From assembly GCA_964390545.1 (NCBI GenBank), contig CAYMJV010000038.1:1-30469 (forward strand): a stretch of DNA of 30,469 nucleotides, given 5' to 3'. A program made the translations under genes and the position numbers. This DNA is from CAYMJV01 sp964390545 (lineage in GTDB: Bacteria; Desulfobacterota; BSN033; UBA1163). Each line of letters begins with the position of its first letter. The first letter of the stretch is position 1. The notes under the pieces are model-generated. The model ran no database searches. It worked only from the letters and a program-made list of their open reading frames with translations, and was not told where the DNA came from. Below are positions 7,209 to 15,088 of this stretch, piece by piece.

Positions 7209-10204
7209 CTAAATATCTTTCCCTTTAATTTCTTTCAGGATATTCTCTGGGGTCATAGGAGTGGAGTGCATTCTAACGCCGGTGGCATCATAGATTGCAT
7301 TTCCAACCGTAGCGGCAGGGGGACCCATGGTCGGTTCCCCCAACCCCTTGGCTCCATAAGGCCCATATCCCGCCGGAACTTCAACGATGATGGGCTCTGT
7401 CTCCGGGACGTCCATCGATGTCAGCAACTTATAATCGGCAAAATTGGGATTCAAGACATGGCCTTCTTGTTCGATCATCAACCGTTCGGTCAATGCAAAA
7501 CCTAATCCCATACCCACTCCGCCCTCAATTTGACCCTCCACCCCGAGAGGATTGATGGCTTTGCCAACGTCGTGGGCCGCCACGTATCGCTTCACTTCAA
7601 GATGGCCTGTCTCGGGAATAACCCGGACAATAGCCGCGTGGCAGCCGATCGTGTTTCCTTTGAAAGCCGTAAAGGAAAGTCCTTTGGCCCTTATTGGATC
7701 AATGTCATCCATCTCCGGAAGGTAGTTCGCTGATCCTGTAATAGGCCCTCCGCACTTAATATGGCGATCAAAAGATATTTCGCCGAAAGTGATCCCGGCC
7801 TCTGGCTTGTCACGGATATAAATTCGTCCATTCTTCGTTTCCAGACGCTCAGGGCTGACGCCCAACTTTTTCGCCGCTTCTTGGAAGAGTTCCTCTTTCA
7901 CTTTTGCAGCCGCCATCTGTGCTGCCTTGCCAACGGTGAAGACCCCGCGACTGCCACCCGTTCCGTGATCGTAGGCCGTCGTATCGGTATCCCCGGTTAC
8001 AAGATGAATATTCTCTGCACGGATACCGAGTTCTTCAGCCACCAATTGAAGAACACTGCTGTAAAGATAACCTGTTCCCATGTCAACAGCCCCTGTCACC
8101 AGAGTGACTGTTCCATCTTCGTTAATTTTGACAGTGGCAGAGGTCGACCATCCTCCGCTCAGCCAGAAGATGCAGGCCATGCCTTTGCCAACATTCTTCT
8201 CCTTTTTTATGTTTTTCCATCCAATGGCATCGGCAGCGGCCCGAACCACTTTTTTGTAATCCACATCGACAAGAATCTGACCGACTCCGGTCTTTTCTCC
8301 TGGCTCCAGCAGATTTTTCAATCTGAAATCGAGAGGGTCCATGCCAATGGCTTTGGCAAGGTCGTCCATGTGAGATTCCATGGCAAAGGTCGTCTGCGGG
8401 GAAGAAGGCCCTCTCATGCTGCCCGAACTCATCTTATTCGTATAAACGCAATAGCCTTCAATGAAAAGATTTGGAATCCGGTACAGCCCGCAAATTAATT
8501 GAGTAGACAACGTCACGGTCGTGGGACCGTTTCCTGAGTAAGCACCCGTGTCGTAGATCAATTTGACCTGGCGTGCGACCAGGGTTCCATCCTTCTTGAC
8601 GCCTGATTTTACCCAGAAGGTAGCCTGATGTCTTGGGTTGGTCGCCTGGAATTCCTCACTCCTTGAATAGACCATCTTAACTGGCCGTCCGCATTTCTTA
8701 GACAACAAAGCCACATAGGGCTCAATATGCAGCTCAAGTTTACCGCCAAAACCGCCGCCCACTTTGGTAGGAATGACCCGGATGTTACTGATTGGAATTT
8801 TGAGGGATTGAGAGAGATACCTCCTTATGGCGAATGGCTTCTGGGTGGTTGTGGTGACGACAATCCTGCCGTAGGAATCGACCTCCGCAAGAGCGGCGTG
8901 GGTCTCCATGCTGGCCTGGTGCTGAATCTGAGTTGAAAAAGTATCCTCGAGGATAACATCCGATCCGGCAAAGCCCTTTTCCACATCTCCGACTTTCACC
9001 GTTGCCACCGTGCAGATGTTTCCCCTCCTCTCCGTTTCAAATCCGATCTCGTAATCCTTTAGTTTTTCATGGATGATCGGAGCCCCAGGAGACATGGCCT
9101 CTATGGCGCTGAAAATGGGTTTCAAAGGTTCGTACTCCACCTTGATCAGGTCAAGGGCTTTGACTGCAATCTCTTCACTCGTCGCAGCCACGGCCGCGAG
9201 GGCATCCCCGAGATATCTAACCTTGTCTCTGGCAAAGACCAACTGGTCTTTCAGGTCTACCCCGAAATAGCCTTCCGGAACTTCTNNNNNNNNNNNNNNN
9301 NNNNNNNNNNNNNNNNNNNNNNNNNNNNNNNNNNNNNNNNNNNNNNNNNNNNNNNNNNNNNNNNNNNNNNNNNNNNNNNNNNNNNGGCAAAGACCAACTG
9401 GTCTTTCAGGTCTACCCCGAAATAGCCTTCCGGAACTTCTTGTCCTGTCACGACAGCCAGAACGCCCTCGAGCCTCTCTGCCTCTTTCGTGTCGATACGT
9501 TTGATTCGGGCATGGGCGTACCTGCTCCTGAGTACCTTGCCGTAAACCATGTTGGACTTGTAGATATCAGCACCGAAGAGAGAGACTCCCCTCACATGCT
9601 CTGAGGCATCTGTCCGGTAGAAGTTTCGACCGATGTTCGACTCTCCTTCGTCCAGCCAAGGAAGGGTTTTGAAGGCCTCTGGAGGGAGATGAAGGTCCTC
9701 TCCCTGGCTCGACTGTCCCTCCTCTTCGGTGAGCAGGTTCTCCTTAACCACAGCCTCGATGGCATCGATAATCTTTTTATACCCCGTACACCGGCAGAGG
9801 TTGCCGGAGATCGCCTCTTTAATCTCTTCGCGGGTGGGCTTCGGATGATGGTCAAGAAAATTCTTCGCCGCCATAAGCATTCCCGGGGTGCAAAAACCGC
9901 ATTGAACTGCCCCGTGCCTGATGAAGGATTCCTGCAAGGGGTGAAGCCTGTCTCGATCCGTCGCCAGACCTTCGATCGTCGTAATGTTTGCTCCGTCACA
10001 ATCAGCAGTCAATATAAGACAGGAGTTCACCGCCCGACCATTTAAGATGACGATGCAGGCCCCGCACTCCCCTGTCCCACACCCTTCTTTGGTTCCGGTC
10101 AGCCACAATCTCTCTCTCAACGTTCGGAGCAACCTTTCGTCAGGAGAGACCTCCAAAGCATAGTTTTGGTTGTTGACGGTTAGAGAGATCTTCTGCCTTC
10201 CCAA
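7209..10204 (-). CDS. Molybdenum hydroxylase, fused [2Fe-2S] and molybdopterin subunits (xanthine dehydrogenase/aldehyde oxidase family), split by an assembly gap
   Basis: As written the gene is broken by 100 Ns, but the 55 bases on each side of the gap are identical. Collapsing one copy and the Ns (155 bp) restores one frame of 946 residues. Residues 1-155 carry two [2Fe-2S] motifs (C42, C47, C50, C62 and C102, C105, C137, C139). The hammerhead and molybdopterin domains follow, with GGGFGGK, RGPSSPQTTFAMES and the catalytic glutamate E905 in GAKGLGEP. Such enzymes hydroxylate aldehydes or N-heterocycles using water. The CO-dehydrogenase active-site loop AYxCSFR is absent, so CO oxidation is unlikely. 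The fused layout resembles the Desulfovibrio aldehyde oxidoreductase, but here a separate FAD subunit gene lies 17 bp upstream, so the complex probably passes electrons to NAD or another acceptor. It is likely cytoplasmic. The substrate is unknown. Confidence 0.9.
9231..9440. other. Scaffold gap flanked by identical 55-bp contig ends
   Basis: Bases 9286-9385 are 100 Ns. The 55 bases before the gap (9231-9285) and the 55 after it (9386-9440) are identical and start GGCAAAGACCAACTGG. Identity stops exactly at the gap edges. This is the pattern left when two contigs sharing one assembly k-mer are scaffolded without being merged. It is not a biological duplication: removing 155 bp joins two reading frames into one normal enzyme. 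Confidence 0.93.
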
Positions 10205-10221
10205 TCCTTATCCTCCACGAA

Positions 10222-11082
10222 TCAGCCAACGCGCGCAAGGGCTGAAACCATCTTCTCCACCAGAAAATGAACCATTTTTCTTCTATAGTCTGCCGAGGCA
10301 CGGATATCAGAGATGGGTTTCGTTTCTTCAACAGCCGCCTCCGCACACTCCAGGATAAGCCCAGGTGTGACCTTCTTATCCTTAAGGATGGACTCCGCCT
10401 TTTTTGCCCGGATAGGCGTTGGCGCAACGGCTCCTAGGGCTATGCGTATTCCAGAACAGCGCTTGTGCCCACCCATTCCCAGAGATACACACACATTAAC
10501 AATTGCTATCTCCATCGCTTTTCTCAGTCCGAGTTTTTCATAATCGGCAACCCACCCCGGCTTAGGGGTCAACAGAAACCCCTTCAGGATTTCTCTCCTA
10601 TTGAGTACGTTTGTTGAAGGTCCAGTGAAAAAATCCTCTATATCGATCGCCTTTTCCCCTGAAGGGCGCACGATAATCGCCTTTGCATCATAACCCAATA
10701 GCGGTGGTGCCGTGTCCGCTGAAGGGGAAGCATTGCAAATGTTCCCTCCAATCGTGGCCAGATTTCTAATAGACGGAGAGCCCACCCAGTGAGAAGCCTT
10801 TGCCAGCGCAGGAAAATACTGATTCACCAAGGGAGACTGAGCGACCTCTGCATGCTTCACCATTGCCCCTACAAATAGGTCCCCCTCCGCTGTCTTTTCG
10901 ATCTGCCTCAAATCTTCTACATCCTTTAAGGATATGGCGATGATCTCAGGACTCGATTCAATAGCCTGTTGAATCAAAAGGTCTGTGCCACCAGCAAGGA
11001 TCTTTGCTGATCCTGAATAAGAGGTTAATAGGTCAAGGGTTACCTTTAAGCTGGCAGGCCGAAGGTATTCTTTGATTGGCAT
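10222..11082 (-). CDS. FAD-binding subunit of molybdenum hydroxylase (CoxM/XdhB type)
   Basis: This 286-residue protein is the FAD subunit that takes electrons from the [2Fe-2S] clusters of the hydroxylase. Both family FAD motifs are present: AGGTDL at about 30-35 and TIGGNICNASPSAD at about 110-123. A C-terminal CO-dehydrogenase flavoprotein domain spans about 175-280. The length matches the family. The reading frame can start at a GTG at 11112, but I prefer the ATG at 11082 because MPIKEYLRPASL is the usual family N-terminus; neither has a convincing Shine-Dalgarno. The stop lies 17 bp before the fused hydroxylase gene, and the dctM gene is 75 bp upstream, so all are probably one transcript. 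Confidence 0.92.
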   Translation of the reverse strand: MPIKEYLRPASLKVTLDLLTSYSGSAKILAGGTDLLIQQAIESSPEIIAISLKDVEDLRQIEKTAEGDLFVGAMVKHAEVAQSPLVNQYFPALAKASHWVGSPSIRNLATIGGNICNASPSADTAPPLLGYDAKAIIVRPSGEKAIDIEDFFTGPSTNVLNRREILKGFLLTPKPGWVADYEKLGLRKAMEIAIVNVCVSLGMGGHKRCSGIRIALGAVAPTPIRAKKAESILKDKKVTPGLILECAEAAVEETKPISDIRASADYRRKMVHFLVEKMVSALARVG

Positions 11083-11120
11083 TTTGACCGGCAAGTGCCC
11101 CGCAAGCCCCACTGTGCCTG

Positions 11121-11136
11121 TCCCGTCCTGACGGGA
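11121..11136. repeat. Short perfect palindrome before the FAD subunit
   Basis: TCCCGTCCTGACGGGA is a perfect 16-bp palindrome in the spacer between dctM and the FAD-subunit gene. It is followed by a G-rich run and has no T-tract. It may be a small dispersed repeat or an intra-operon RNA hairpin tuning expression of the enzyme relative to the transporter. Confidence 0.5.
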
Positions 11137-11157
11137 TGGGCGGGGAGCTTCACTTTT

Positions 11158-12435
11158 CTAATATCCCATAAGAAACCTTGGTAACACGAGCGAAAACCAA
11201 GGGACATAAGTTACGACGAACAGGAACCCGATCATCGTCAAGATATACGGGAGAATGGGTTTAATGATCGAACTCATCGGCACTTTCGCGATCCCTGATG
11301 CAATAAACAGCGAAATGCCATAAGGTGGCGTCGTAAACCCTATGCCGAGATTCATTACCACAAACGTGCCAAAGTGAACCGGATCTACCCCGAGTTTCAC
11401 AGCTACCGGAAAGAGAATAGGAACCAGGATGACTACCGAAAGAGAGGCATCGAAAAACATTCCCATAATTAAGAGAAGAATATTGACTGCAAACAGGAAA
11501 ACCAGTTTCCCCCCAGGCAGGTTGAGCATAAAATCCGCCAGCTTGACGGGTATCTGCTCCTTGGCCGTCACCCATCCGAACCCATACGAGATGCCGACGA
11601 TCAACATCACTACTCCAGAAACAACCGCAGCATCCCACAGGATCCCAGGAAGTTGAGAGAGCTTTATCTCTTTATAAAGCACAACCGAAAGGAAAAAACC
11701 GTACATGACAGCAACAGCCGCTGCCTCAGTGGCTGTAAAAATTCCCAGAATGATGCCTCCGAGAATAATCACTCCCATAAACAGGGAAAGAACTGCTCGC
11801 TTTGAGGCCCGCAAGAATTGTCCGAAGTTGGCCCTCTCTTCCCGAGGGAAATTGTTCTTGCGGGCAATGAAGTACGTCAGGACCATTAGGATGATTCCCA
11901 TGCTAATACCGGGGACAAAACCGGCCAAAAACAGGGCCCCGATCGAGGTGTTCGTCAGACTTCCAAAGACAACCATGGTCAAGCACGGAGGGATCAGAAC
12001 CCCCATACCCCCTGCCGCAGTCACCAGGGCGGCAGAAAAGTTCGAAGCATAGCCTCTCTTCTTCATCGCGGGGATCATAATGCTGCCGATGGCCGCCGTA
12101 TCAGCAGCTGAGGATCCCGAGATATCGGAAAAAAAGATGGTCGCCACCATGACCACCATCCCCAAGCCGCCCCGAATATGCCCAACCATTGCATTCGAGA
12201 GTTCAACGATGCGTTTCGAGATTCCGCCGGTCTCCATGAGCATACCAGCCAGCACAAACAGAGGAACAGCGAGATAAGGAAAATGGGCTAAGCCTGAGAA
12301 TATCTTCTGGGGCAAAAGTTCGAGAGGGATACCTCCCCAGAGAAGCGCTCCCAGGGTCCCCACGCCAAGAGCAAAGACGATCGGAGCGCCCAGAATGAGG
12401 AGGATAAAAAAGATCGCAAAGAGAATAATGGACAT
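11158..12435 (-). CDS. dctM: TRAP transporter large permease (DctM family)
   Basis: This 425-residue, highly hydrophobic inner-membrane protein carries the DctM signature, including GSSAADTAAIGSIMIPAM near residue 107 and AAGGMGVLIPPCL near 144. It should have about 12 to 13 membrane segments. It is the ion-driven translocation subunit of a tripartite TRAP transporter importing a carboxylate-type solute. Its ATG shares one base with the stop codon of dctQ (TGATG), so translation is probably coupled. Position directly before the hydroxylase subunits suggests that the imported solute is the substrate of that enzyme. Confidence 0.95.
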   Translation of the reverse strand: MSIILFAIFFILLILGAPIVFALGVGTLGALLWGGIPLELLPQKIFSGLAHFPYLAVPLFVLAGMLMETGGISKRIVELSNAMVGHIRGGLGMVVMVATIFFSDISGSSAADTAAIGSIMIPAMKKRGYASNFSAALVTAAGGMGVLIPPCLTMVVFGSLTNTSIGALFLAGFVPGISMGIILMVLTYFIARKNNFPREERANFGQFLRASKRAVLSLFMGVIILGGIILGIFTATEAAAVAVMYGFFLSVVLYKEIKLSQLPGILWDAAVVSGVVMLIVGISYGFGWVTAKEQIPVKLADFMLNLPGGKLVFLFAVNILLLIMGMFFDASLSVVILVPILFPVAVKLGVDPVHFGTFVVMNLGIGFTTPPYGISLFIASGIAKVPMSSIIKPILPYILTMIGFLFVVTYVPWFSLVLPRFLMGY

Positions 12436-12932
12436 CAGTTTTCTTTCTCCTGATTTTTTCCCAGGAATAACCTGACCGTCTGAATCGCTAAATGGATAAA
12501 CATGATGGCCGCCGAGATTGGAAGGACGGCGTAGACAAAGGATACCGAATATTGCAGGGCCGCCGTCAGCTGGGATTTCATGGTGACTGTCAGCTTTGCG
12601 CCATAAATGAAGAGAACAGCCAGCAAAAACAGAATTGCGAGATTGTACAATCCCGCAATCGTTTTCTGCGTCTTAGAAGGGAAAAGATTGACGATGAGAT
12701 CGAGACGGGGATGCTCATTCCTCTTCAAACCGATGCTCGCACCCAGAAGAGACATCCAGACAAAGGCGAAGCTGCCAAGCTCTTCAGACCAGTCCAGAGG
12801 ATGGTTTAGAACATATCGAAATAAGACCTGCAAAAACACGATGATGGTCATGGACGCCAGCAAGACCGCGGCCAGATATTTGACCACCTCGTTAAGCCCG
12901 TTACTGATTCGATCCAGAAGACTCGCTTCCAT
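12435..12932 (-). CDS. dctQ: TRAP transporter small permease (DctQ family)
   Basis: This 165-residue inner-membrane protein has four predicted membrane segments. The conserved WSEEL...FVWMSLLGASIGLKRNEHPRLD region at about 65-96 is typical of DctQ. It joins DctM to form the membrane part of the transporter. The open frame extends to 13037, but that would add 35 poorly conserved residues. I place the start at ATG 12932, preceded by AGGCGG, which gives the usual family length and N-terminus (MEASLLDRISNGLNEVV). It lies about 120 bp downstream of dctP. Confidence 0.92.
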   Translation of the reverse strand: MEASLLDRISNGLNEVVKYLAAVLLASMTIIVFLQVLFRYVLNHPLDWSEELGSFAFVWMSLLGASIGLKRNEHPRLDLIVNLFPSKTQKTIAGLYNLAILFLLAVLFIYGAKLTVTMKSQLTAALQYSVSFVYAVLPISAAIMFIHLAIQTVRLFLGKNQEKEN

Positions 12933-13053
12933 TTCCCGCCTGATCCGGTGACAAAAAAATCCAGAATACTCATCTGGACTTAAAAGAGATGGAGCCATGG
13001 AGGGAGGGAAGGCCCTCCCGAAAAATCTTCCCTCCACTCCAATTTATCGACGT

Positions 13054-14055
13054 CTATTTCACAGCCTTTATCTTCTCAACGACGTCCATTCCTATCTTCT
13101 GGGAATACTTGTCACTGACCGCCTTCGATGCCTTCCTGAAGGCCTCGATATCAGCGGTATTAAATCGAACCTTGTTCTCTCTGACAAGCTTTCCGATAAT
13201 CTTGTAATCGATGTCTTTAGTGATCTGAACTGCCTCTGGAATCAAGGCTTTTGCGGTATCCACAATCACCGTCTGCACGTCCTTTGGCAGAGAATCGAAT
13301 TTCTTCTTGGACATGGTGAGTACGAAGGACTGATACATATGGTTCGTAACGGAAAAAATGGGGGCCACTTCGTAATGTTTCATGATGTCATACGAATAGG
13401 GCTCCAGACCGGCTGCATCAATGACCCCTTGCTGAAGCGCTGTGTAAACCTCTCCAAAGTTCATGGGGGTTGCTTTAGCCCCCCAAGAGTTCACAAGATC
13501 GATGTACAGAGGATTCTGGATGCAGCGGTACTTCATCCCCGCCATATCGGCAGGTTTGAAAATGGGTTTCTTACGGTTGTAAACATCCCGAAACCCCAGA
13601 TTCATACAGGCCAGAACCATAATCCCGTGAGTTTCCATCTTCTTATTGATCGATTGACCGATTGGCCCGTTCATGACCTTGATCGCATGGTCTATATCTC
13701 GATAGAGAAATGGAATGTCAATATAGACCATCTGCGGCTCCCAGAGAGCCAAGAGCGAGCTCTGGACAATGGCCATATCCACCGTGCCGATCTTCTCTCC
13801 CTCGATGGTATCCTTTTCGCCTCCGAGTTGCCCTGAATGGAAGATCTTAATGGAGACTTTATCCCCGGCCTTGGCCTCCACCATCTTTTTGAACCTCTCA
13901 GAAACGATGGTATAGACGAAGAAGGGTGGCGCCTCGTTGGCCAGGGAAAGTTCAACCTTTTGGGCAAAGGTTGGATGGGGGGAAAGAATGAAAATCCCTC
14001 CCATCAGAAACAGAAAAGCCAATAAACTTGACAACGCTTTTTTCCTAAATTCCAT
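13054..14055 (-). CDS. dctP: TRAP transporter solute-binding protein (DctP family)
   Basis: This 333-residue periplasmic binding protein has a Sec signal peptide: positive start MEFRKK, hydrophobic core about 7-27, probable cleavage after TFA at 31. The mature part has the DctP fold, with R156 in LGFRDVYN and R177 in MKYRC, the latter at the place of the family arginine that grips a substrate carboxylate, and the NFGEVYTALQQGVIDA motif at about 199-213. AAGGAGGAG stands before the ATG. It heads the minus-strand cluster, and its ligand should indicate what the whole cluster degrades. An organic acid is expected, but its identity cannot be read from the sequence. Confidence 0.95.
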   Translation of the reverse strand: MEFRKKALSSLLAFLFLMGGIFILSPHPTFAQKVELSLANEAPPFFVYTIVSERFKKMVEAKAGDKVSIKIFHSGQLGGEKDTIEGEKIGTVDMAIVQSSLLALWEPQMVYIDIPFLYRDIDHAIKVMNGPIGQSINKKMETHGIMVLACMNLGFRDVYNRKKPIFKPADMAGMKYRCIQNPLYIDLVNSWGAKATPMNFGEVYTALQQGVIDAAGLEPYSYDIMKHYEVAPIFSVTNHMYQSFVLTMSKKKFDSLPKDVQTVIVDTAKALIPEAVQITKDIDYKIIGKLVRENKVRFNTADIEAFRKASKAVSDKYSQKIGMDVVEKIKAVK

Positions 14056-14165
14056 AATCTCTCCTCCTTGTGATTTGGTTTTTTGAAATCTGGTTCTGTA
14101 AAAAATCTTTTACCCCCTTTCTCGTCTTGGTGTATAGACTGAAAAATTAGAAAAATTTCATAATT

Positions 14166-14194
14166 TTATTAACAATATTAATGTCTCTTGTCAA
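14166..14194 (-). promoter_or_regulatory. Candidate sigma-70 promoter for the dctP operon
   Basis: A perfect -35 hexamer TTGACA reads on the minus strand at 14194-14189. A weak AT-rich -10 (around GTTAAT/TAATAA) follows within 15-17 bases. It lies about 110 bp before dctP in a strongly AT-rich region. The -10 is poor, so this is a tentative call; the spacer from 14056 to 14459 otherwise holds only repeats. Confidence 0.35.
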
Positions 14195-14238
14195 CATAAG
14201 ATTAACGCACGCGCATCCCCAATATTTCCCAATCAGCT

Positions 14239-14268
14239 GTTCGTCAACCCCGTGTTCGTCAACCCCGT
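14239..14268. repeat. Two tandem 15-bp units
   Basis: GTTCGTCAACCCCGT occurs twice without a gap (14239-14253 and 14254-14268). The CAACCCCGT core is related to the CCCCGTTAGAA repeats that follow the small gene downstream, so repeats of one family may flank that gene on both sides. Confidence 0.65.
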
Positions 14269-14330
14269 TGGCATAAGGGATGCAAAGTGTTACCATAGGG
14301 TGAACTCTAGCCAAATATATTTGAAATCTT

Positions 14331-14380
14331 CCCCTCACCCTTCCCCTCTCCCCAGCGGGGAGAGGGAGGGGGTGAGGGGG
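14331..14380. repeat. CCCCTCACCC-type long hairpin repeat, copy 2
   Basis: This 50-bp inverted repeat runs from CCCCTCACCCTTCCCC to GGGGGTGAGGGGG around an AGC centre. It is the same family as the copies at 7151 and 19621. Here it sits between the divergent dctP gene and the unrecognised plus-strand gene. Confidence 0.8.
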
Positions 14381-14459
14381 TACGAAGTGTTAGAAGAAAA
14401 TTCTCAGATGTCCAGTATAAGAATCCAACATGATGCGAGCCCAAAAAGGTGGGACCCAG

Positions 14460-14885
14460 ATGGCCTACCCTATTGATCAAACATCTTATCACTTGGGAGT
14501 CATCTTTGCCTTTGCGGAAATGGTGGCCATTGATGTCAAAAAGATGGCTTTCAGTTACCCTTTTCTGCCCAAAGAATATGATCCTCTTGTTAGGGATGCG
14601 AAAAGAATTACGAAGGAACAGGGGGTTAAAATCAGATTGGAAAAGGGCATCCTCACCACCGATCTATTTCCAGAGGAATTTACGAGAGGGAAATGGGTTT
14701 TTATTATTTATAAATATCCAGAGGTTCTGAAGAGATATCTTTCTTTAAAATCGAAGAAAGACCTGTTGATCCGTGAGAATAACTATAAAGGTAAAAAGAG
14801 AGAGGCCATTGCAGTCGGATTAGGAGAATTATTGGGCTATAAGAAGGATGCAATCGGGAGGATGCTCAGGGGGAGAGGCAGATAA
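14460..14885 (+). CDS. Unrecognised small protein
   Basis: This 141-residue protein is one I do not recognise. It has no signal peptide, no membrane segment and no cysteine motif. The N-terminal half has mixed hydrophobic helices (SYHLGVIFAFAEMVAIDVKKMAF). The C-terminal third is lysine- and arginine-rich and ends RMLRGRGR, suggesting a basic, possibly nucleic-acid-binding tail. I start at ATG 14460, with AAGGTGG upstream; the frame opens at 14430. It is isolated, with CCCCGTT repeats starting immediately at its stop codon and 15-bp repeats on its other side. The steady codon use and the placed Shine-Dalgarno argue that it is a real gene. Confidence 0.6.
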   Translation: MAYPIDQTSYHLGVIFAFAEMVAIDVKKMAFSYPFLPKEYDPLVRDAKRITKEQGVKIRLEKGILTTDLFPEEFTRGKWVFIIYKYPEVLKRYLSLKSKKDLLIRENNYKGKKREAIAVGLGELLGYKKDAIGRMLRGRGR

Positions 14886-15068
14886 ACCCCGTTAGAAAAT
14901 CTTCTACTGTTTAACGGGAAGGCTCACACGGGGCATTGAACCCCGTGTTTGCTGAAAAAAGAGCCATCATGCTCGCTGCTCGCCCCGTTAGAAGTAGGTT
15001 ACCAAAGAAGTCCTGGTGGATAATGAAAAATTTCTAACGGCGTAAGCAACGTGGCTTTCTAACGGGGT
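14886..15068. repeat. Nested CCCCGTTAGAA inverted repeats
   Basis: ACCCCGTTAGAAA (14886-14898) and its exact complement TTTCTAACGGGGT (15056-15068) bound a 183-bp spacer. Inside lies a second pair, CCCCGTTAGAA (14983) against TTTCTAACGGCGT (15031). Further partial copies are TTTAACGGG near 14910 and AACCCCGTG near 14939. The spacer separates the small unrecognised gene from the PLP enzyme and must contain whatever promoter drives the latter. No protein is encoded. Confidence 0.7.
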
Positions 15069-15088
15069 AAATGGAAGAGAGGTCAGGA

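Noticed and set aside
7761..8498. 245-codon plus-strand open frame
   Set aside because: It is antisense to the molybdopterin domain of the hydroxylase, with no ribosome site or family features.
9231..9440. Biological direct repeat flanking an insertion
   Set aside because: The duplicated ends abut the Ns exactly and collapsing them restores a normal gene, so an assembly join is the simpler explanation.
7209..11082. Aerobic CO dehydrogenase (coxMSL)
   Set aside because: The large subunit lacks the AYxCSFR active-site loop and is fused to the small subunit; the general hydroxylase family is a better call.
12997..13836. 279-codon plus-strand open frame
   Set aside because: It lies antisense to dctP, which has a signal peptide, family motifs and a strong Shine-Dalgarno. 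The antisense frame resembles no family.
14239..15068. CRISPR-like repeats
   Set aside because: The units are short, irregularly spaced and in both orientations, with no constant spacer length and no cas genes.
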